64,000 bases of DNA from Diaminobutyricibacter sp049994905 (GTDB taxonomy: Bacteria; Actinomycetota; Actinomycetes; Actinomycetales; Microbacteriaceae): assembly GCF_049994905.1 (NCBI RefSeq), contig NZ_CP188258.1, positions 1,426,001 through 1,490,000 on the forward strand, given 5' to 3'. Made by a program: the position numbers and the translations under genes. The notes under the pieces are model-generated. The model saw only the letters and a list, made by a program, of their open reading frames with translations. It was not told the origin of the DNA and did not search any database. Shown in pieces: positions 56,123 through 64,000 of the stretch (position 1 is the stretch's first letter; the number at the start of each line of letters is the position of its first letter).

Positions 56123-57967
56123 ATGGCCAACCGGCTCGCATCCGCTATCAGCCCGTACCTGCGTTCCCACGCCGACAACCCCGTCGACTGGTTTCCGTGG
56201 GGGCCCGACGCCTTCGCGGAGGCCGAGCGCCGCGACGTCCCCGTCCTGATCTCGATCGGCTACGCGACCTGCCACTGGTGCCACGTGATGGCGCGCGAGA
56301 GTTTCAGCGACCCGGAGCTCGCCGCCTACCTGAATGAGCGCTTCGTCGCGATCAAGGTGGACCGCGAAGAGTACCCGGAGGTCGACGCGAGCTATCTGTC
56401 GGCGGCGAGCGCGTTCACCGGCAACCTGGGCTGGCCGCTGACCGTGTTCGCGACGACCCGCGGTCGCGCGTTTTTCGCGGGAACGTATTTCCCTCCCGTC
56501 CCGGTGGCCGATCGCGCTTCGTTCCACCAGGTTCTCGAGGCGGTCTGGGATGCGTGGTCGACGCGGCGTGCGGAGGTCGAGGACAACGCAGCGAAGGTCG
56601 TCGAGGCGATCCGTGCCGCATCCGCCGCGGCGACCGCGGCCTCCGACCTGCCGTCGGCTGCGCCCCTGGACCGCGCCGTCGACCTGCTGGCGGGTTTCGA
56701 GGATGAGGAGTTCGGTGGCTTCGGGGGTGCGCCGAAGTTCCCGATCGCGCCGGTGCTCCGCTTTCTGCTCTCCCGCGACCGCGGTGCCGACCTGGGCACG
56801 CGGACGCTCGAGCGCATGGCCGCGTCGCCGCTGCGCGACCCGGTCGAGGGCGGTTTCTTCCGTTATGCGACGCGGCGCGACTGGGGTGAGCCGCACTATG
56901 AGCGCATGCTCTACGACAACGCCCTGCTGCTCGACGCGTACACGCGGGCCTGGCAGCGCACCGATGCCGGGTGGGCCGCGACGGCAGCCGACGGGATCGC
57001 CGGTTTCCTGCAGACGGTGATGCGGCGTGCGGGCGGCGCTTTCGCGTCGGCGCAGGACTCGGAGTCGGTCATCGACGGCGTGCGCGTCGAGGGACGGTAT
57101 TACGCGGCGACGGCGGAGGAGCGGCGGATGCTCGAGCCGCCCGCCGTCGACGGCAAAGTGCTGACCGGATGGAACGGCCTCGCCATCGCAGCCCTGGCCC
57201 GCGCCGGGTTCGCCTTCGATCGTTCCGACTGGTCGGCCGCAGCGCGCCGCGCGGCCGATTTCCTGCTCGACCGTCACCGGCGCCCGGACGGAACCCTGGT
57301 CCGGGCGTCTCTCGACGACCGGACGTCGGATGCGTTCGCCACCCTCGAAGACTACGGCGGCCTGGCCGGCGGCCTGCTCGCGCTCGCCACCACGACGGGT
57401 TCCGTCGACGACGCCGCCGCGGCCCGTGATCTGGTCGACCTCGCGATCGCCGCGGGCCCGGTCGGCACCGAGCCGTTCGGCGCCCCGGGCGGCTCCGACC
57501 CGGTTCTCGACGGCAATGGGATGGCCATCCGCATCGACCCGTCGGAGGGCGCGTATCCGTCGGGCCTGACCTCGATCGCCGCAGCAGCCCATACCCTGTA
57601 CCTGCTCACCGGCGAGCGGCGGTATGAGCGCGCTGCCAGGGAAGGCATGGGTGTCGTCGCCGCTCCGGCGCTCGACAACCCGACGGCGTTCGGCGCCGCG
57701 CTGGAACTGATGTCTGCACTCGCAGACGAAACGGAGCAGCTGGTGGTGGTGACCGAGGGCGAGGATTCGCTCGGCCTCGTCGCGGCGGTCCGGCGCCGGG
57801 CATCCGGACTGGTGGCGGTGGTCACGGGAGCGCAGGCGATGTCGTTCGCTGCCGATGGGTTCGACCTGTTCGAGGGGAGGATCGCGGTGGATGCGCATCC
57901 GACCGCGTACGCCTGCCGCGACTTCGTCTGCCGGATGCCGGTGCAGAACCCGGCCGCGCTCCGCTAA
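56123..57967 (+). CDS. YyaL/DUF255 thioredoxin-domain protein
   Basis: A 614-residue protein homologous to YyaL and human SPATA20. Residues about 1-160 are a thioredoxin-like domain with the motif CHWCHVMARESF (Cys50 and Cys53 in CHWC). It is followed by an alpha/alpha-barrel (about 175-610) like N-acylglucosamine 2-epimerases, with EVDASYLSAASAFTGNLGWPLTVF joining them. The family has no proven reaction; a role in disulfide or sugar metabolism has been proposed. The residues around CHWC are well kept. There is no signal peptide. It is 57 bases after the SufS-like gene and probably has its own promoter. Confidence 0.9.
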   Translation: MANRLASAISPYLRSHADNPVDWFPWGPDAFAEAERRDVPVLISIGYATCHWCHVMARESFSDPELAAYLNERFVAIKVDREEYPEVDASYLSAASAFTGNLGWPLTVFATTRGRAFFAGTYFPPVPVADRASFHQVLEAVWDAWSTRRAEVEDNAAKVVEAIRAASAAATAASDLPSAAPLDRAVDLLAGFEDEEFGGFGGAPKFPIAPVLRFLLSRDRGADLGTRTLERMAASPLRDPVEGGFFRYATRRDWGEPHYERMLYDNALLLDAYTRAWQRTDAGWAATAADGIAGFLQTVMRRAGGAFASAQDSESVIDGVRVEGRYYAATAEERRMLEPPAVDGKVLTGWNGLAIAALARAGFAFDRSDWSAAARRAADFLLDRHRRPDGTLVRASLDDRTSDAFATLEDYGGLAGGLLALATTTGSVDDAAAARDLVDLAIAAGPVGTEPFGAPGGSDPVLDGNGMAIRIDPSEGAYPSGLTSIAAAAHTLYLLTGERRYERAAREGMGVVAAPALDNPTAFGAALELMSALADETEQLVVVTEGEDSLGLVAAVRRRASGLVAVVTGAQAMSFAADGFDLFEGRIAVDAHPTAYACRDFVCRMPVQNPAALR

Positions 57968-57998
57968 CTGTGGCGCGGCCTGCGCTCGCCCACGCCGC

Positions 57999-58334
57999 TC
58001 AGCGGGTGTCGAGCCGGTCGAGCAGGGCCCAGACCGCTGTGCTCAGGTCAGGGTGATCGAGCGCGATCTGACGCAGCAGCTGGTATTCGAACCGTACGAG
58101 CGTCGTCCTGCTCGATGTCGGGTGGTGTGCCCGTGCCCGCTCCTCCCCGAGGCCGTAGGCATCGATCGCGTCTTCACGGAGGGTGTTGACCACCTGCTCG
58201 TCGACGCTCGGAAGGTCCGGGATGAATTCCCACGGATCGTCGCCCCGGCGACACCGGAACTCGATCACGGCAGACAGTTCGTCGCGTGCCTGCTGGCGCA
58301 GGACTTCGAGGCTGGTGGGCACGTGCTCCGACAC
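57999..58334 (-). CDS. Conserved actinobacterial protein, unknown function
   Basis: A 111-residue, mostly helical and acidic protein (MSEHVPTSLEVLRQQARDELSAVIEFRCRRGDDPWEFIPDLPSVDEQVVNTLREDAI). One Cys (in EFRCRRG) and the phrase DPWEFIPDLPSVDEQ are the most striking features. From memory such proteins occur in Micrococcales, sometimes misnamed as tryptophan synthase alpha; there is no sign of that barrel here. GTG 58334 has GAGGAGGA 9 bases upstream. It converges on the YyaL gene with a 31-base gap. Confidence 0.7.
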   Translation of the reverse strand: MSEHVPTSLEVLRQQARDELSAVIEFRCRRGDDPWEFIPDLPSVDEQVVNTLREDAIDAYGLGEERARAHHPTSSRTTLVRFEYQLLRQIALDHPDLSTAVWALLDRLDTR

Positions 58335-58419
58335 GGTCGTCCTCCTCGTACGCGATCGTCGTCTGTCAGTCCGTCCAGCCTACGTGCCTGAGCCGACAGG
58401 GCAACCCCGTCGCGGCGGG

Positions 58420-59313
58420 TCAGTGGGTGCGCGAGAGGAGGTAGGTGTTGAGCTCTGCGGCGAGGTCCGCGTCGACCTGGAAGTCTCTGCCGTCGAGGTT
58501 CGTGATCGGTGAGGCCTGCCGAACGCTCGACACCAGCCAGAGCGCGTCGGCGGCGGCCAGCTCGTTCGCCGGGATGTGCTCGTACGCCGTCTCGAATCCG
58601 CGCGCGTCGAAGAACTCGAAGACGCTCGCCTGCGTCGTTCCGGCGAGGATGCCCTGGTCGGTCGCCGGTGTGCGCACGCGGTTGCCGTTGCGCACGATGA
58701 CGTTCGACGTCGGTCCTTCGAGGGCATAGCCGTCGGAGCTGACGAAGATGACGTCGTCGGCTCCGCGACGTGCTGCTTCGCGCAGTGCTGCCCGGTTCGC
58801 CGCGTAGGAGAGGGTCTTCGCGCCCTGCAGCAGCCAGGGCGAGGTCTCTGCGACGTCGTGGCGGTAGCCGCGGTCGAGGCTCACGACCCGGATACCTTCG
58901 CGAGCTGCCGTGAAGTCTTCACCGGTGTCCACGTACACCCAGCCGGTGGGCGTACCGGTTCCCTCGACGCCCCTGGTCATGATCAGCTTCGCGAAGAGTT
59001 CGCGCTGCACACCGTGCTCGAGCTGGTGCGCCTCGATGCCGGCCAGGACGGCCAGACGCCACACGTCGGTGTCGGGTTCGGGCATGTCCATGAGTTCCGC
59101 TGAATGCTTCAGCCGTGCCAGATGGGGCTCGAGGGCCTGTGGATGCCCTGCGACGACGCTGATCGTCTCGAAGAAGCCGTCGCCGCGGGTGATCCCGAGG
59201 TCCATGACGTTCACGTGGGGCGATGAGGCGTCCGCTTCGACGAATCCGTTGTCGTCGGTCGGCGCGGATGAGGTCGCAGGATGGGTGAGCAGGAGCAGCG
59301 TCGCGGTGTTCAT
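58420..59313 (-). CDS. Class IV aminotransferase / aminodeoxychorismate lyase
   Basis: A 297-residue fold type IV PLP enzyme. The PLP lysine is in LLQGAKTLSYAANRAALREA, and the signature GADDVIFVSSDGYALEGPTSNVIVRNGN precedes DQGILAGTTQASVFEF. They match PabC (4-amino-4-deoxychorismate lyase), which makes p-aminobenzoate for folate, and the related branched-chain or D-amino acid aminotransferases. The start ATG 59313 gives a normal N-terminus, and the acylphosphatase stop is 4 bases upstream, so they are coupled. A 5-formyl-THF cyclo-ligase elsewhere in the window does not prove the folate role. The PabC assignment is the likeliest of the three. Confidence 0.8.
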   Translation of the reverse strand: MNTATLLLLTHPATSSAPTDDNGFVEADASSPHVNVMDLGITRGDGFFETISVVAGHPQALEPHLARLKHSAELMDMPEPDTDVWRLAVLAGIEAHQLEHGVQRELFAKLIMTRGVEGTGTPTGWVYVDTGEDFTAAREGIRVVSLDRGYRHDVAETSPWLLQGAKTLSYAANRAALREAARRGADDVIFVSSDGYALEGPTSNVIVRNGNRVRTPATDQGILAGTTQASVFEFFDARGFETAYEHIPANELAAADALWLVSSVRQASPITNLDGRDFQVDADLAAELNTYLLSRTH

Positions 59314-59317
59314 CTGT

Positions 59318-59593
59318 TTATTGTCTCGCGATGATGCGGAAACCGTCATCGCCGACGGGTTCGAGGTCGGTGACGTCGACGGCCGTCACCTGCGAGCCGG
59401 GGGGTCCGTCGGACAGCCATGCCAGCATCCGCAGGACTGCAGCCGGCTCGCCTTCTGCTTCGACCTCCACCGCTCCGTCGGCCCGGTTGAAGGCGAAGCC
59501 CACCACTCCGAGCTTGCGCGCGACGTCGCGCGCGCTCCAGCGGAACCCGACGCCTTGCACGACACCGGTGACCACGATGCGTTTGCGGATCAT
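59318..59593 (-). CDS. Acylphosphatase
   Basis: A 91-residue acylphosphatase. The active loop is VVTGVVQGVGFRWSARDVARKLGVVGFAFNRADGAVEVEAEGE, with the catalytic Arg in GVGFRW and the Asn in FAFNRADGAVEV. It hydrolyses carboxyl-phosphate bonds such as acetyl phosphate and 1,3-bisphosphoglycerate. ATG 59593 is chosen although the frame is open further upstream; GACAAT stands 6 bases before it. It is coupled to the PabC-like gene and divergent from the methyltransferase gene across 61 bases. Confidence 0.9.
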   Translation of the reverse strand: MIRKRIVVTGVVQGVGFRWSARDVARKLGVVGFAFNRADGAVEVEAEGEPAAVLRMLAWLSDGPPGSQVTAVDVTDLEPVGDDGFRIIARQ

Positions 59594-59654
59594 CGAACCA
59601 TTGTCGCCGACAGGCCGTTCGATGCGACCGGTGCCGATGGAGTTGAATGGTGCG

Positions 59655-61184
59655 ATGACCGATTCCGTGGACCGCCTTCGGGCCGATCTGGTCGCGGCGC
59701 GGTTCTCGGTCACCGAACTCGGGGTGCTCTGGGGTGAGGTTGCCGCGGCGGCCCTGTACCGGGGCCAGCGCATCCCGGCCCTCCGCGCTATCGATACGTA
59801 CCGGTCGGGGCCGTCGGCAGGGCTCGCAACCCTCGCCCGCGTCTTCGTGCTGGGCGCCCCGGCTCCGGTCGGGGAGTTCGGGCGCGCCCTGCCTGGGCTC
59901 ACGGTCGACGGCGCGGTGGAGCTCGGCCTGGTCGCGGTGGAGGACGGCCTCGCGGTTCCCCGGATCGACCTGCGGCCGTACAGTTTCGTGGATGCCCTGG
60001 GCGCGGGCGAATGGTGGATCGCATCCGATCTGGGCGAGCTCGCGCTCGGCCACGCGCTACCCGAAGACCATGTGCTCGGGGTGGGCGGGGCGTCGATGAC
60101 GCTGAGCGGGCTGATGTTTCAGGCGCCGGTCGCATCCGCACTCGACCTCGGCACCGGATGCGGAATCCAGGCGCTGCATGCGTCGCGGCACGCAGACCGC
60201 GTCGTTGCGACCGACATCTCGGACCGAGCGCTCGAGCTCGCCGCATTCAACGCCCGCCTGAACGGCGTGGGGAACATCGAATTCCGCAACGGCAGCCTGT
60301 TCTCGCCGGTCGCCGGCGAGCGATTCGGCCAGATCGTGTCCAACCCGCCGTTCGTGATCACGCCGCGCCGCGACGGCGTGCCCGCATACGAATACCGGGA
60401 CGGCGGGATGATCGGAGACGCCCTCGTCGAAGCCGTCGTCGAGAGCGCTGCGCGATTCCTCGCTTCCGGCGGTGTCGCCCAGCTTCTCGCCAACTGGGAG
60501 TACCGCGGCGACGGCGACGCCTTCGACCGGGTGCGCGGCTGGCTCGACACCGGGCCCGCAGCGGAACTGGACGCGTGGGTGATCGAGCGCGACGTCCAGG
60601 ATGCCGCCGAATACGCCGAGACGTGGATCCGCGACGGCGGAACGCGGCCGGGAACGGCGGAATTCGACGCGTTGCTCGCGGCATGGCTCGACGATTTCGC
60701 GGCCAGGGGAGTGACCTCGGTCGGATTCGGCTATGTGCTGCTGCGACGGCCCGAGGCGGGAGCTCCGACACTGCGCAGGCTGGAGCGGCTGCATGGGGCG
60801 CTGGGGGAGAACGAGGCTGGACTCGGCGTGCACCTCGGTACCGCTTTCGCCGCCCACGACTGGGAGGCCGGCACGCCGGATGAGGCACTCCTGTCCTCCC
60901 GCCTCGCTGCGGCCCCCGATGTGACCGAGGAACGCCACTTCTGGCCGGGCGCCGAGGGCCCGACGGCCATGTTGCTGCGCCAGGGTGGAGGCTTCGGCCG
61001 CACAATCCAGGCCGGTACGGCGCTGATCGCGCTCGTCGGCGCGTGCGACGGGGAGCTGACCGTTGGCGCGATCGCCGCGGCGATCGCCGACCTCCTCGAG
61101 GTCGATGCCGCCGAACTGACCGCGGAGCTGCTGCCTTCGGTGCGTGCGCTCATCGGCGACGGCTTCCTGGTTCCCGTCGCCTGA
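59655..61184 (+). CDS. SAM-dependent methyltransferase, HemK/RsmC-like, with C-terminal extension
   Basis: A 509-residue protein. An N-terminal helical domain (about 1-125) is followed by a class I methyltransferase domain (about 130-360). Its SAM motif I is ASALDLGTGCGIQALHASRHA, motif II ATDISDRALELAAFNA, and the catalytic NPPF (SNPPFVITPRRD) is typical of N-methyltransferases acting on Gln, adenine or guanine. The C-terminal 140 residues (about 370-509) form an additional domain ending in AELTAELLPSVRALIGDGFLVPVA, which I cannot name. TTGAAT lies 6 bases before ATG 59655. The target may be a translation factor, rRNA or other nucleic acid. Confidence 0.85.
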   Translation: MTDSVDRLRADLVAARFSVTELGVLWGEVAAAALYRGQRIPALRAIDTYRSGPSAGLATLARVFVLGAPAPVGEFGRALPGLTVDGAVELGLVAVEDGLAVPRIDLRPYSFVDALGAGEWWIASDLGELALGHALPEDHVLGVGGASMTLSGLMFQAPVASALDLGTGCGIQALHASRHADRVVATDISDRALELAAFNARLNGVGNIEFRNGSLFSPVAGERFGQIVSNPPFVITPRRDGVPAYEYRDGGMIGDALVEAVVESAARFLASGGVAQLLANWEYRGDGDAFDRVRGWLDTGPAAELDAWVIERDVQDAAEYAETWIRDGGTRPGTAEFDALLAAWLDDFAARGVTSVGFGYVLLRRPEAGAPTLRRLERLHGALGENEAGLGVHLGTAFAAHDWEAGTPDEALLSSRLAAAPDVTEERHFWPGAEGPTAMLLRQGGGFGRTIQAGTALIALVGACDGELTVGAIAAAIADLLEVDAAELTAELLPSVRALIGDGFLVPVA

Positions 61185-61196
61185 CCCGGGCGGCGG

Positions 61197-61709
61197 TCAG
61201 GTCAGCGCGACGAGTTCGACGTCGCGCAGCGCCCCATCGGAGACGGTGGCCGTCAGAAAGGTGTGATGGGGCTGGCGCCGCCGATCGGTGGGCGAGCCCG
61301 GGTTGAGGAGCCGGAGTCCGCGCGGGGAGGTCGTGTCCCAGGGAATGTGGCTGTGCCCGAACACGAGCACGTCGGCGTCGGGAAACGCGCGGTCCATGCG
61401 GGCCTCCCGGCCCTCGGACGGCCCGGTCTCGTGCACAACGGCGAAGCGCAGCCCTCCGAGCCCGGCACGCGCCACCTCGGGGAGCCTGAGGCGCAGGTCT
61501 GCCCCGTCGTTGTTCCCGAAGACGGCGACGAGCCGTCGCGAGCGCGAATCGAGCGCGTCGAGCGTAGCGGAGTCGACCCAGTCACCGGCGTGGATGACGA
61601 CATCCGCCTCATCCACGGCCCGCCACAGGGCGGGCGGGAGCTCGCGGGCGCGCTTCGGGATGTGGGTGTCGCTCATCACGACCAGGCGGAGCGAGGATCC
61701 CGGGGTCAT
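61197..61709 (-). CDS. YfcE-type metallophosphoesterase
   Basis: A 170-residue calcineurin-like phosphoesterase. Metal ligands are seen in VMSDTHIPKR (Asp, His), IHAGDWVD (Asp), FGNNDG (Asn), and the two late His in FGHSHIPWD (GHxH). The set binds two metal ions and hydrolyses phosphodiesters; the cellular substrate is unknown. TAGGCT (61716-61721 on the minus strand) stands 6 bases before ATG 61709. It converges on the methyltransferase gene with a 12-base gap. A Pro/Arg segment (LLNPGSPTDRRRQPHHTF) near the end is normal for this family. Confidence 0.9.
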   Translation of the reverse strand: MTPGSSLRLVVMSDTHIPKRARELPPALWRAVDEADVVIHAGDWVDSATLDALDSRSRRLVAVFGNNDGADLRLRLPEVARAGLGGLRFAVVHETGPSEGREARMDRAFPDADVLVFGHSHIPWDTTSPRGLRLLNPGSPTDRRRQPHHTFLTATVSDGALRDVELVALT

Positions 61710-61715
61710 GCCTCC

Positions 61716-61721
61716 AGCCTA
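61716..61721 (-). promoter_or_regulatory. -10 hexamer TAGGCT before ATG 61709
   Basis: Minus-strand TAGGCT, GGAGGC, then ATG 61709. Leaderless pattern. Confidence 0.45.
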
Positions 61722-61802
61722 GGCGCGCCTCGTGCGCGGTGCCGGGATGTGCCAGAGTGGATGGGCAGCGGATCTGCGCAGATCGCCGACGGGGAGGAAA
61801 AC

Positions 61803-62360
61803 ATGTCGTTCCAGGCATATCTCGACACGATCACCGCCAGGACGGGAATGTCGATCGATCAGCTGCTCGCGATCGCCCACGACAAGGGCTTCGATTCGCC
61901 GTCCACCAGAGCGGGCGACGTCGTCACCTGGCTGGGCGACGACTACGGACTCGGGCGCGGTCACGCCATGGCGATCGTGCAGCTGCTGAAGAACCAGGCG
62001 GCTGGGCCGTCGACGCAGGCCGACAAGGTGGATGCCGTCTTCTCGGGCACCCGGGCCCGCTGGCGTGACGCATACGACTCCGTTCTCGATCGCGCACAGG
62101 GATGGGGCGACGACGTCTCCGTCGCGCCGACCGACAGCTACGTGAGCCTCACCAAAGGCGGCAGGAAGTTCGCTGTCGTCCAGCCGACGGGGGAACGCCT
62201 CGACCTCGGCATCAAGCGCAAGGGCGTCGACCCGACCGGGCGGTTCGCTGCTGCGGGCAGCTGGAACGCGATGGTGACCCACCGGGTGCGCATCACCGAC
62301 CGTGCAGAGCTCGACGACGAGGTCTTCGACTGGCTGAAGGCCGCATACGACGCGAACTGA
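61803..62360 (+). CDS. DUF4287/DUF5655 domain protein
   Basis: A 185-residue cytoplasmic protein. The N-terminal half (about 1-70: MSFQAYLDTITARTGMSIDQLLAIAHDKGFD ... GRGHAMAIVQLLKN) is DUF4287. The C-terminal half (about 75-185) resembles DUF5655 (SYVSLTKGGRKFAVVQPTGERLDLGIKRKGV). Neither domain has a proven activity; the second is sometimes seen near nucleic-acid systems, so DNA binding is only a weak guess. GGGGAGGAAAACATG has GGAGG 5-6 bases before the ATG. It is followed after 38 bases by an aldo/keto reductase with its own TAGCGT box. Confidence 0.85.
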   Translation: MSFQAYLDTITARTGMSIDQLLAIAHDKGFDSPSTRAGDVVTWLGDDYGLGRGHAMAIVQLLKNQAAGPSTQADKVDAVFSGTRARWRDAYDSVLDRAQGWGDDVSVAPTDSYVSLTKGGRKFAVVQPTGERLDLGIKRKGVDPTGRFAAAGSWNAMVTHRVRITDRAELDDEVFDWLKAAYDAN

Positions 62361-62386
62361 CCCTGCACGAGAGGCGCTCACGGGTC

Positions 62387-62392
62387 TAGCGT
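62387..62392 (+). promoter_or_regulatory. -10 hexamer TAGCGT before ATG 62399
   Basis: TAGCGT, 6 bases, then ATG 62399. Leaderless pattern. Confidence 0.4.
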
Positions 62393-62398
62393 CGAGGC

Positions 62399-63430
62399 AT
62401 GGACTATCGCACACTGGGCCCCAGCGGAACCGTCGTCTCCGAGTTCGCGCTCGGAACGATGACCTTCGGGGCAGAAGCCGACGAGACCGACTCGCACGCG
62501 ATCTTCGACGCGTTCGTCGAGGCGGGCGGAACGTTCGTCGACACGGCCGACGTCTACAGTGCAGGCGCATCGGAGTCGATCATCGGTCGCTGGCTGGCAG
62601 TGCATCCGACCGACCGTGAGCGCCTCGTGCTCGCCACGAAGGGACGGTTCCCGACGGGCGAGGGGCCGAACGACCTCGGACTCTCGCGCACACACCTTCG
62701 CCGGGCACTCGAAGCGTCGCTCCGCCGACTCGGGGTCGACCACATCGACCTGTACCAGATGCACGCGTGGGACGGCCTGACCCCGATCGAGGAGACGCTG
62801 CGCTTCCTCGATGACGCGGTGAGCCGGGGCATGATCGGGTACTACGGCTTCTCGAATTATCTGGGCTGGCAGCTCACCAAGGCCGTGCACATCGCGAAGG
62901 CGAACGGATGGACGCCACCGGTCACGCTGCAGCCCCAGTACAACCTATTGGTGCGCGGCATCGAGCATGAGGTCGTTCCGGCCGCGATCGACGCAGGCGT
63001 CGGCCTCCTTCCGTGGTCGCCGCTGGCAGGCGGCTGGCTGAGCGGCAAATATGTGCGCGACCAGGCGCCGACGGGTGCGACGAGGCTGGGGGAGAATCCG
63101 AAGCGGGGCATGGAGGCCTGGGACAACCGCAATGCCGACCCCCGCACGTGGGAGGTCGTCGATGCGGTGGCGCGGGTTGCCGGCGCGCACGGCGTCTCGT
63201 CGTCGCAGGTCGCGCTGGCGTGGCTGCTGGAGCGTCCGGCCGTGACGTCCGTCATCCTGGGCGCCCGCACGGTCGGCCAGCTCGCGGACAACCTCGCCGC
63301 CGGTGACCTCGAACTCACCGACGATGAGGTGCGGATGCTCGACAGGGTGAGCAGCCCGCGCGCCGACGACTACCCGTACGGGGCACCGGCGATCACGCAG
63401 CGGAGCCGCAAGCTGTCCGGCGGTCGCTGA
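62399..63430 (+). CDS. Aldo/keto reductase
   Basis: A 343-residue TIM-barrel reductase of the YajO/AKR type. It starts MDYRTLGPSGTVVSEFALGTMTFG. The catalytic residues are in FVDTADVYSAGASE (Asp, Tyr), LATKGRF (Lys) and YQMHAWDG (His), so the tetrad is complete. NADPH is expected to bind at VILGARTVGQLADNL. A Ser/Arg-rich end (PAITQRSRKLSGGR) follows. The substrate is unknown. It is not closely similar to the other aldo/keto reductase here (31111). It converges on an FMN reductase gene with 3 bases between stops. Confidence 0.9.
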   Translation: MDYRTLGPSGTVVSEFALGTMTFGAEADETDSHAIFDAFVEAGGTFVDTADVYSAGASESIIGRWLAVHPTDRERLVLATKGRFPTGEGPNDLGLSRTHLRRALEASLRRLGVDHIDLYQMHAWDGLTPIEETLRFLDDAVSRGMIGYYGFSNYLGWQLTKAVHIAKANGWTPPVTLQPQYNLLVRGIEHEVVPAAIDAGVGLLPWSPLAGGWLSGKYVRDQAPTGATRLGENPKRGMEAWDNRNADPRTWEVVDAVARVAGAHGVSSSQVALAWLLERPAVTSVILGARTVGQLADNLAAGDLELTDDEVRMLDRVSSPRADDYPYGAPAITQRSRKLSGGR

Positions 63431-63433
63431 CGG

Positions 63434-64000
63434 TCATCCGCGCGCATCGCCCCTGGCCGGGCTGGGAACGACGGTGAGCACGCGCTCGATGTATTCGTAG
63501 AACGACACCATCCACGCGCGGAGGAAGTCCTCGGTCGCCGGGTTCGTGATCTCGCCTTCGGGGGTGATGAGGCCGGGACGCACCGTGATGTAGGCCTCCG
63601 GCGCGTTCATCTGCGGCGCGTTCAGGAAGCTCAGGATGCTGCGCAGGCCCTGCTGGGCGACGGCCGTTCCGATTGCGCCGGGCGACGCGCCGATCACGGC
63701 GGTGGCTTTGCGCGCGATGACATTCGCCCCGTGGGGACGGCTCGCCCAGTCGATCGCGTTCTTGAGGGCACCGGGAATCGAACGGTTGTACTCGGGCGTG
63801 ACGAACAGGAGGGCGTCCTGTTCGGCGATCGATGCCTTGAAGTCGATCGCCGACTGCGGGAAGTGGCCGTCGAGATCGCGGTTGTAGAGCGGGAGGTCCT
63901 TGATCACGATCTCGGTGAACTCCAGTTCGCGCGGCGCGAGGCGCATGAGCGCGCGGGCGAGAGTGCGGTTGATCGACTGCTCGGAGAGGCTTCCGATGAA
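63434..64000 (-). CDS. NADPH-dependent FMN reductase family protein, N-terminus outside window
   Basis: The visible 188 codons continue in frame to the window edge (FIGSLSEQSINRTLARALMRLAP), so the true start is beyond 64000; the internal ATG at 63946 is not the start. The flavin motif LLFVTPEYNRSIPGALKNAIDWASRPHGANVIARKATAVIGASPGAIGT is diagnostic of the ChrR/YieF-like quinone and chromate reductase group. These reduce quinones or FMN with NAD(P)H. A C-terminal helix (EDFLRAWMVSFYEYIERVL) is usual. It is distinct from the MsuE-like reductase at 54150. Confidence 0.85.
   Translation of the reverse strand, partial: FIGSLSEQSINRTLARALMRLAPRELEFTEIVIKDLPLYNRDLDGHFPQSAIDFKASIAEQDALLFVTPEYNRSIPGALKNAIDWASRPHGANVIARKATAVIGASPGAIGTAVAQQGLRSILSFLNAPQMNAPEAYITVRPGLITPEGEITNPATEDFLRAWMVSFYEYIERVLTVVPSPARGDARG

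Noticed and set aside
63434..63946. ATG 63946 as start of the last flavin reductase
   Set aside because: The frame continues upstream to the window edge with family-like sequence (SLSEQSINRTLARAL), so this is an internal methionine.

Overview
The window looks like chromosomal DNA from a high-GC actinobacterium, most likely of the Micrococcales and probably Microbacteriaceae (a Leifsonia-like organism; this is an inference, and the genus is not proven). Supporting signs are the uniformly GC-rich coding sequence, a tRNA-Ala gene without an encoded CCA end, the frequent GGATGC hexamer inside genes, an SCO4226-type protein, a class Ic-like ribonucleotide reductase radical subunit of the kind described in Tropheryma, and many genes with a TANNNT hexamer exactly 6-7 bases before the start codon, which points to leaderless mRNAs. 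I see no prophage, insertion sequence, CRISPR array or rRNA operon. The stretch reads as ordinary core and accessory genome with about 56 protein genes, and no gene-free gap exceeds 300 bases.

Layout. 1-2424: a drug-efflux permease cut by the window edge, then an ArsR-type regulator translationally coupled to a second permease. 2465-6217: a very large SF1-helicase-like protein whose ATPase motifs are degraded. 6322-10792: a small conserved protein, MscL, an FmdB zinc ribbon, 5-formyl-THF cyclo-ligase, GalU, a RimJ-like acetyltransferase and a coiled-coil membrane protein. 10849-10921: tRNA-Ala(CGC). 11002-15036: an ABC exporter with two glycosyltransferases, probably surface glycan assembly. 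15064-20882: Fpg/Nei glycosylase, an SCO4226-like protein, a LAL-type regulator, and the divergent ArgO/ArgP pair. 20824-33315: an APH/M23-like/class III aminotransferase fusion, an SDR, an iron-box-preceded DUF3054 protein, an M24 peptidase, an acyl-CoA-dehydrogenase-like flavoprotein, a DUF4349 lipoprotein, an alpha/beta hydrolase, a TetR-controlled membrane protein, an aldo/keto reductase and an MFS permease.

33369-37203 is the ribonucleotide reductase locus and the most interesting part. nrdA ends without the C-terminal redox cysteines. Immediately after its TAA stop, in the same frame, lies a 27-codon reading frame that ends in a CESC motif, and then nrdB, which carries the Phe and Glu substitutions typical of class Ic (Mn/Fe) enzymes. 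Upstream are DnaA-box-like and NrdR-box-like sites.

37314-44476 holds a TetR/DHA2 efflux pair with matched operators, then a run of sulfur-related genes: a rhodanese-type sulfurtransferase with a 9-bp tandem repeat at its end, cysteine synthase, an FMN-dependent monooxygenase, and a HAL-family protein without the MIO-forming Ala-Ser-Gly. 45224-47879 is a polar amino acid ABC importer. 47987-51856 is HrpA. 51982-64000 contains an AMP-forming ligase, an FMN reductase coupled to a SufS-like aminotransferase, a YyaL-type thioredoxin-domain protein, a PabC-like lyase with acylphosphatase, a methyltransferase, a phosphodiesterase, a DUF4287/DUF5655 protein, an aldo/keto reductase and a flavin reductase cut by the window edge.
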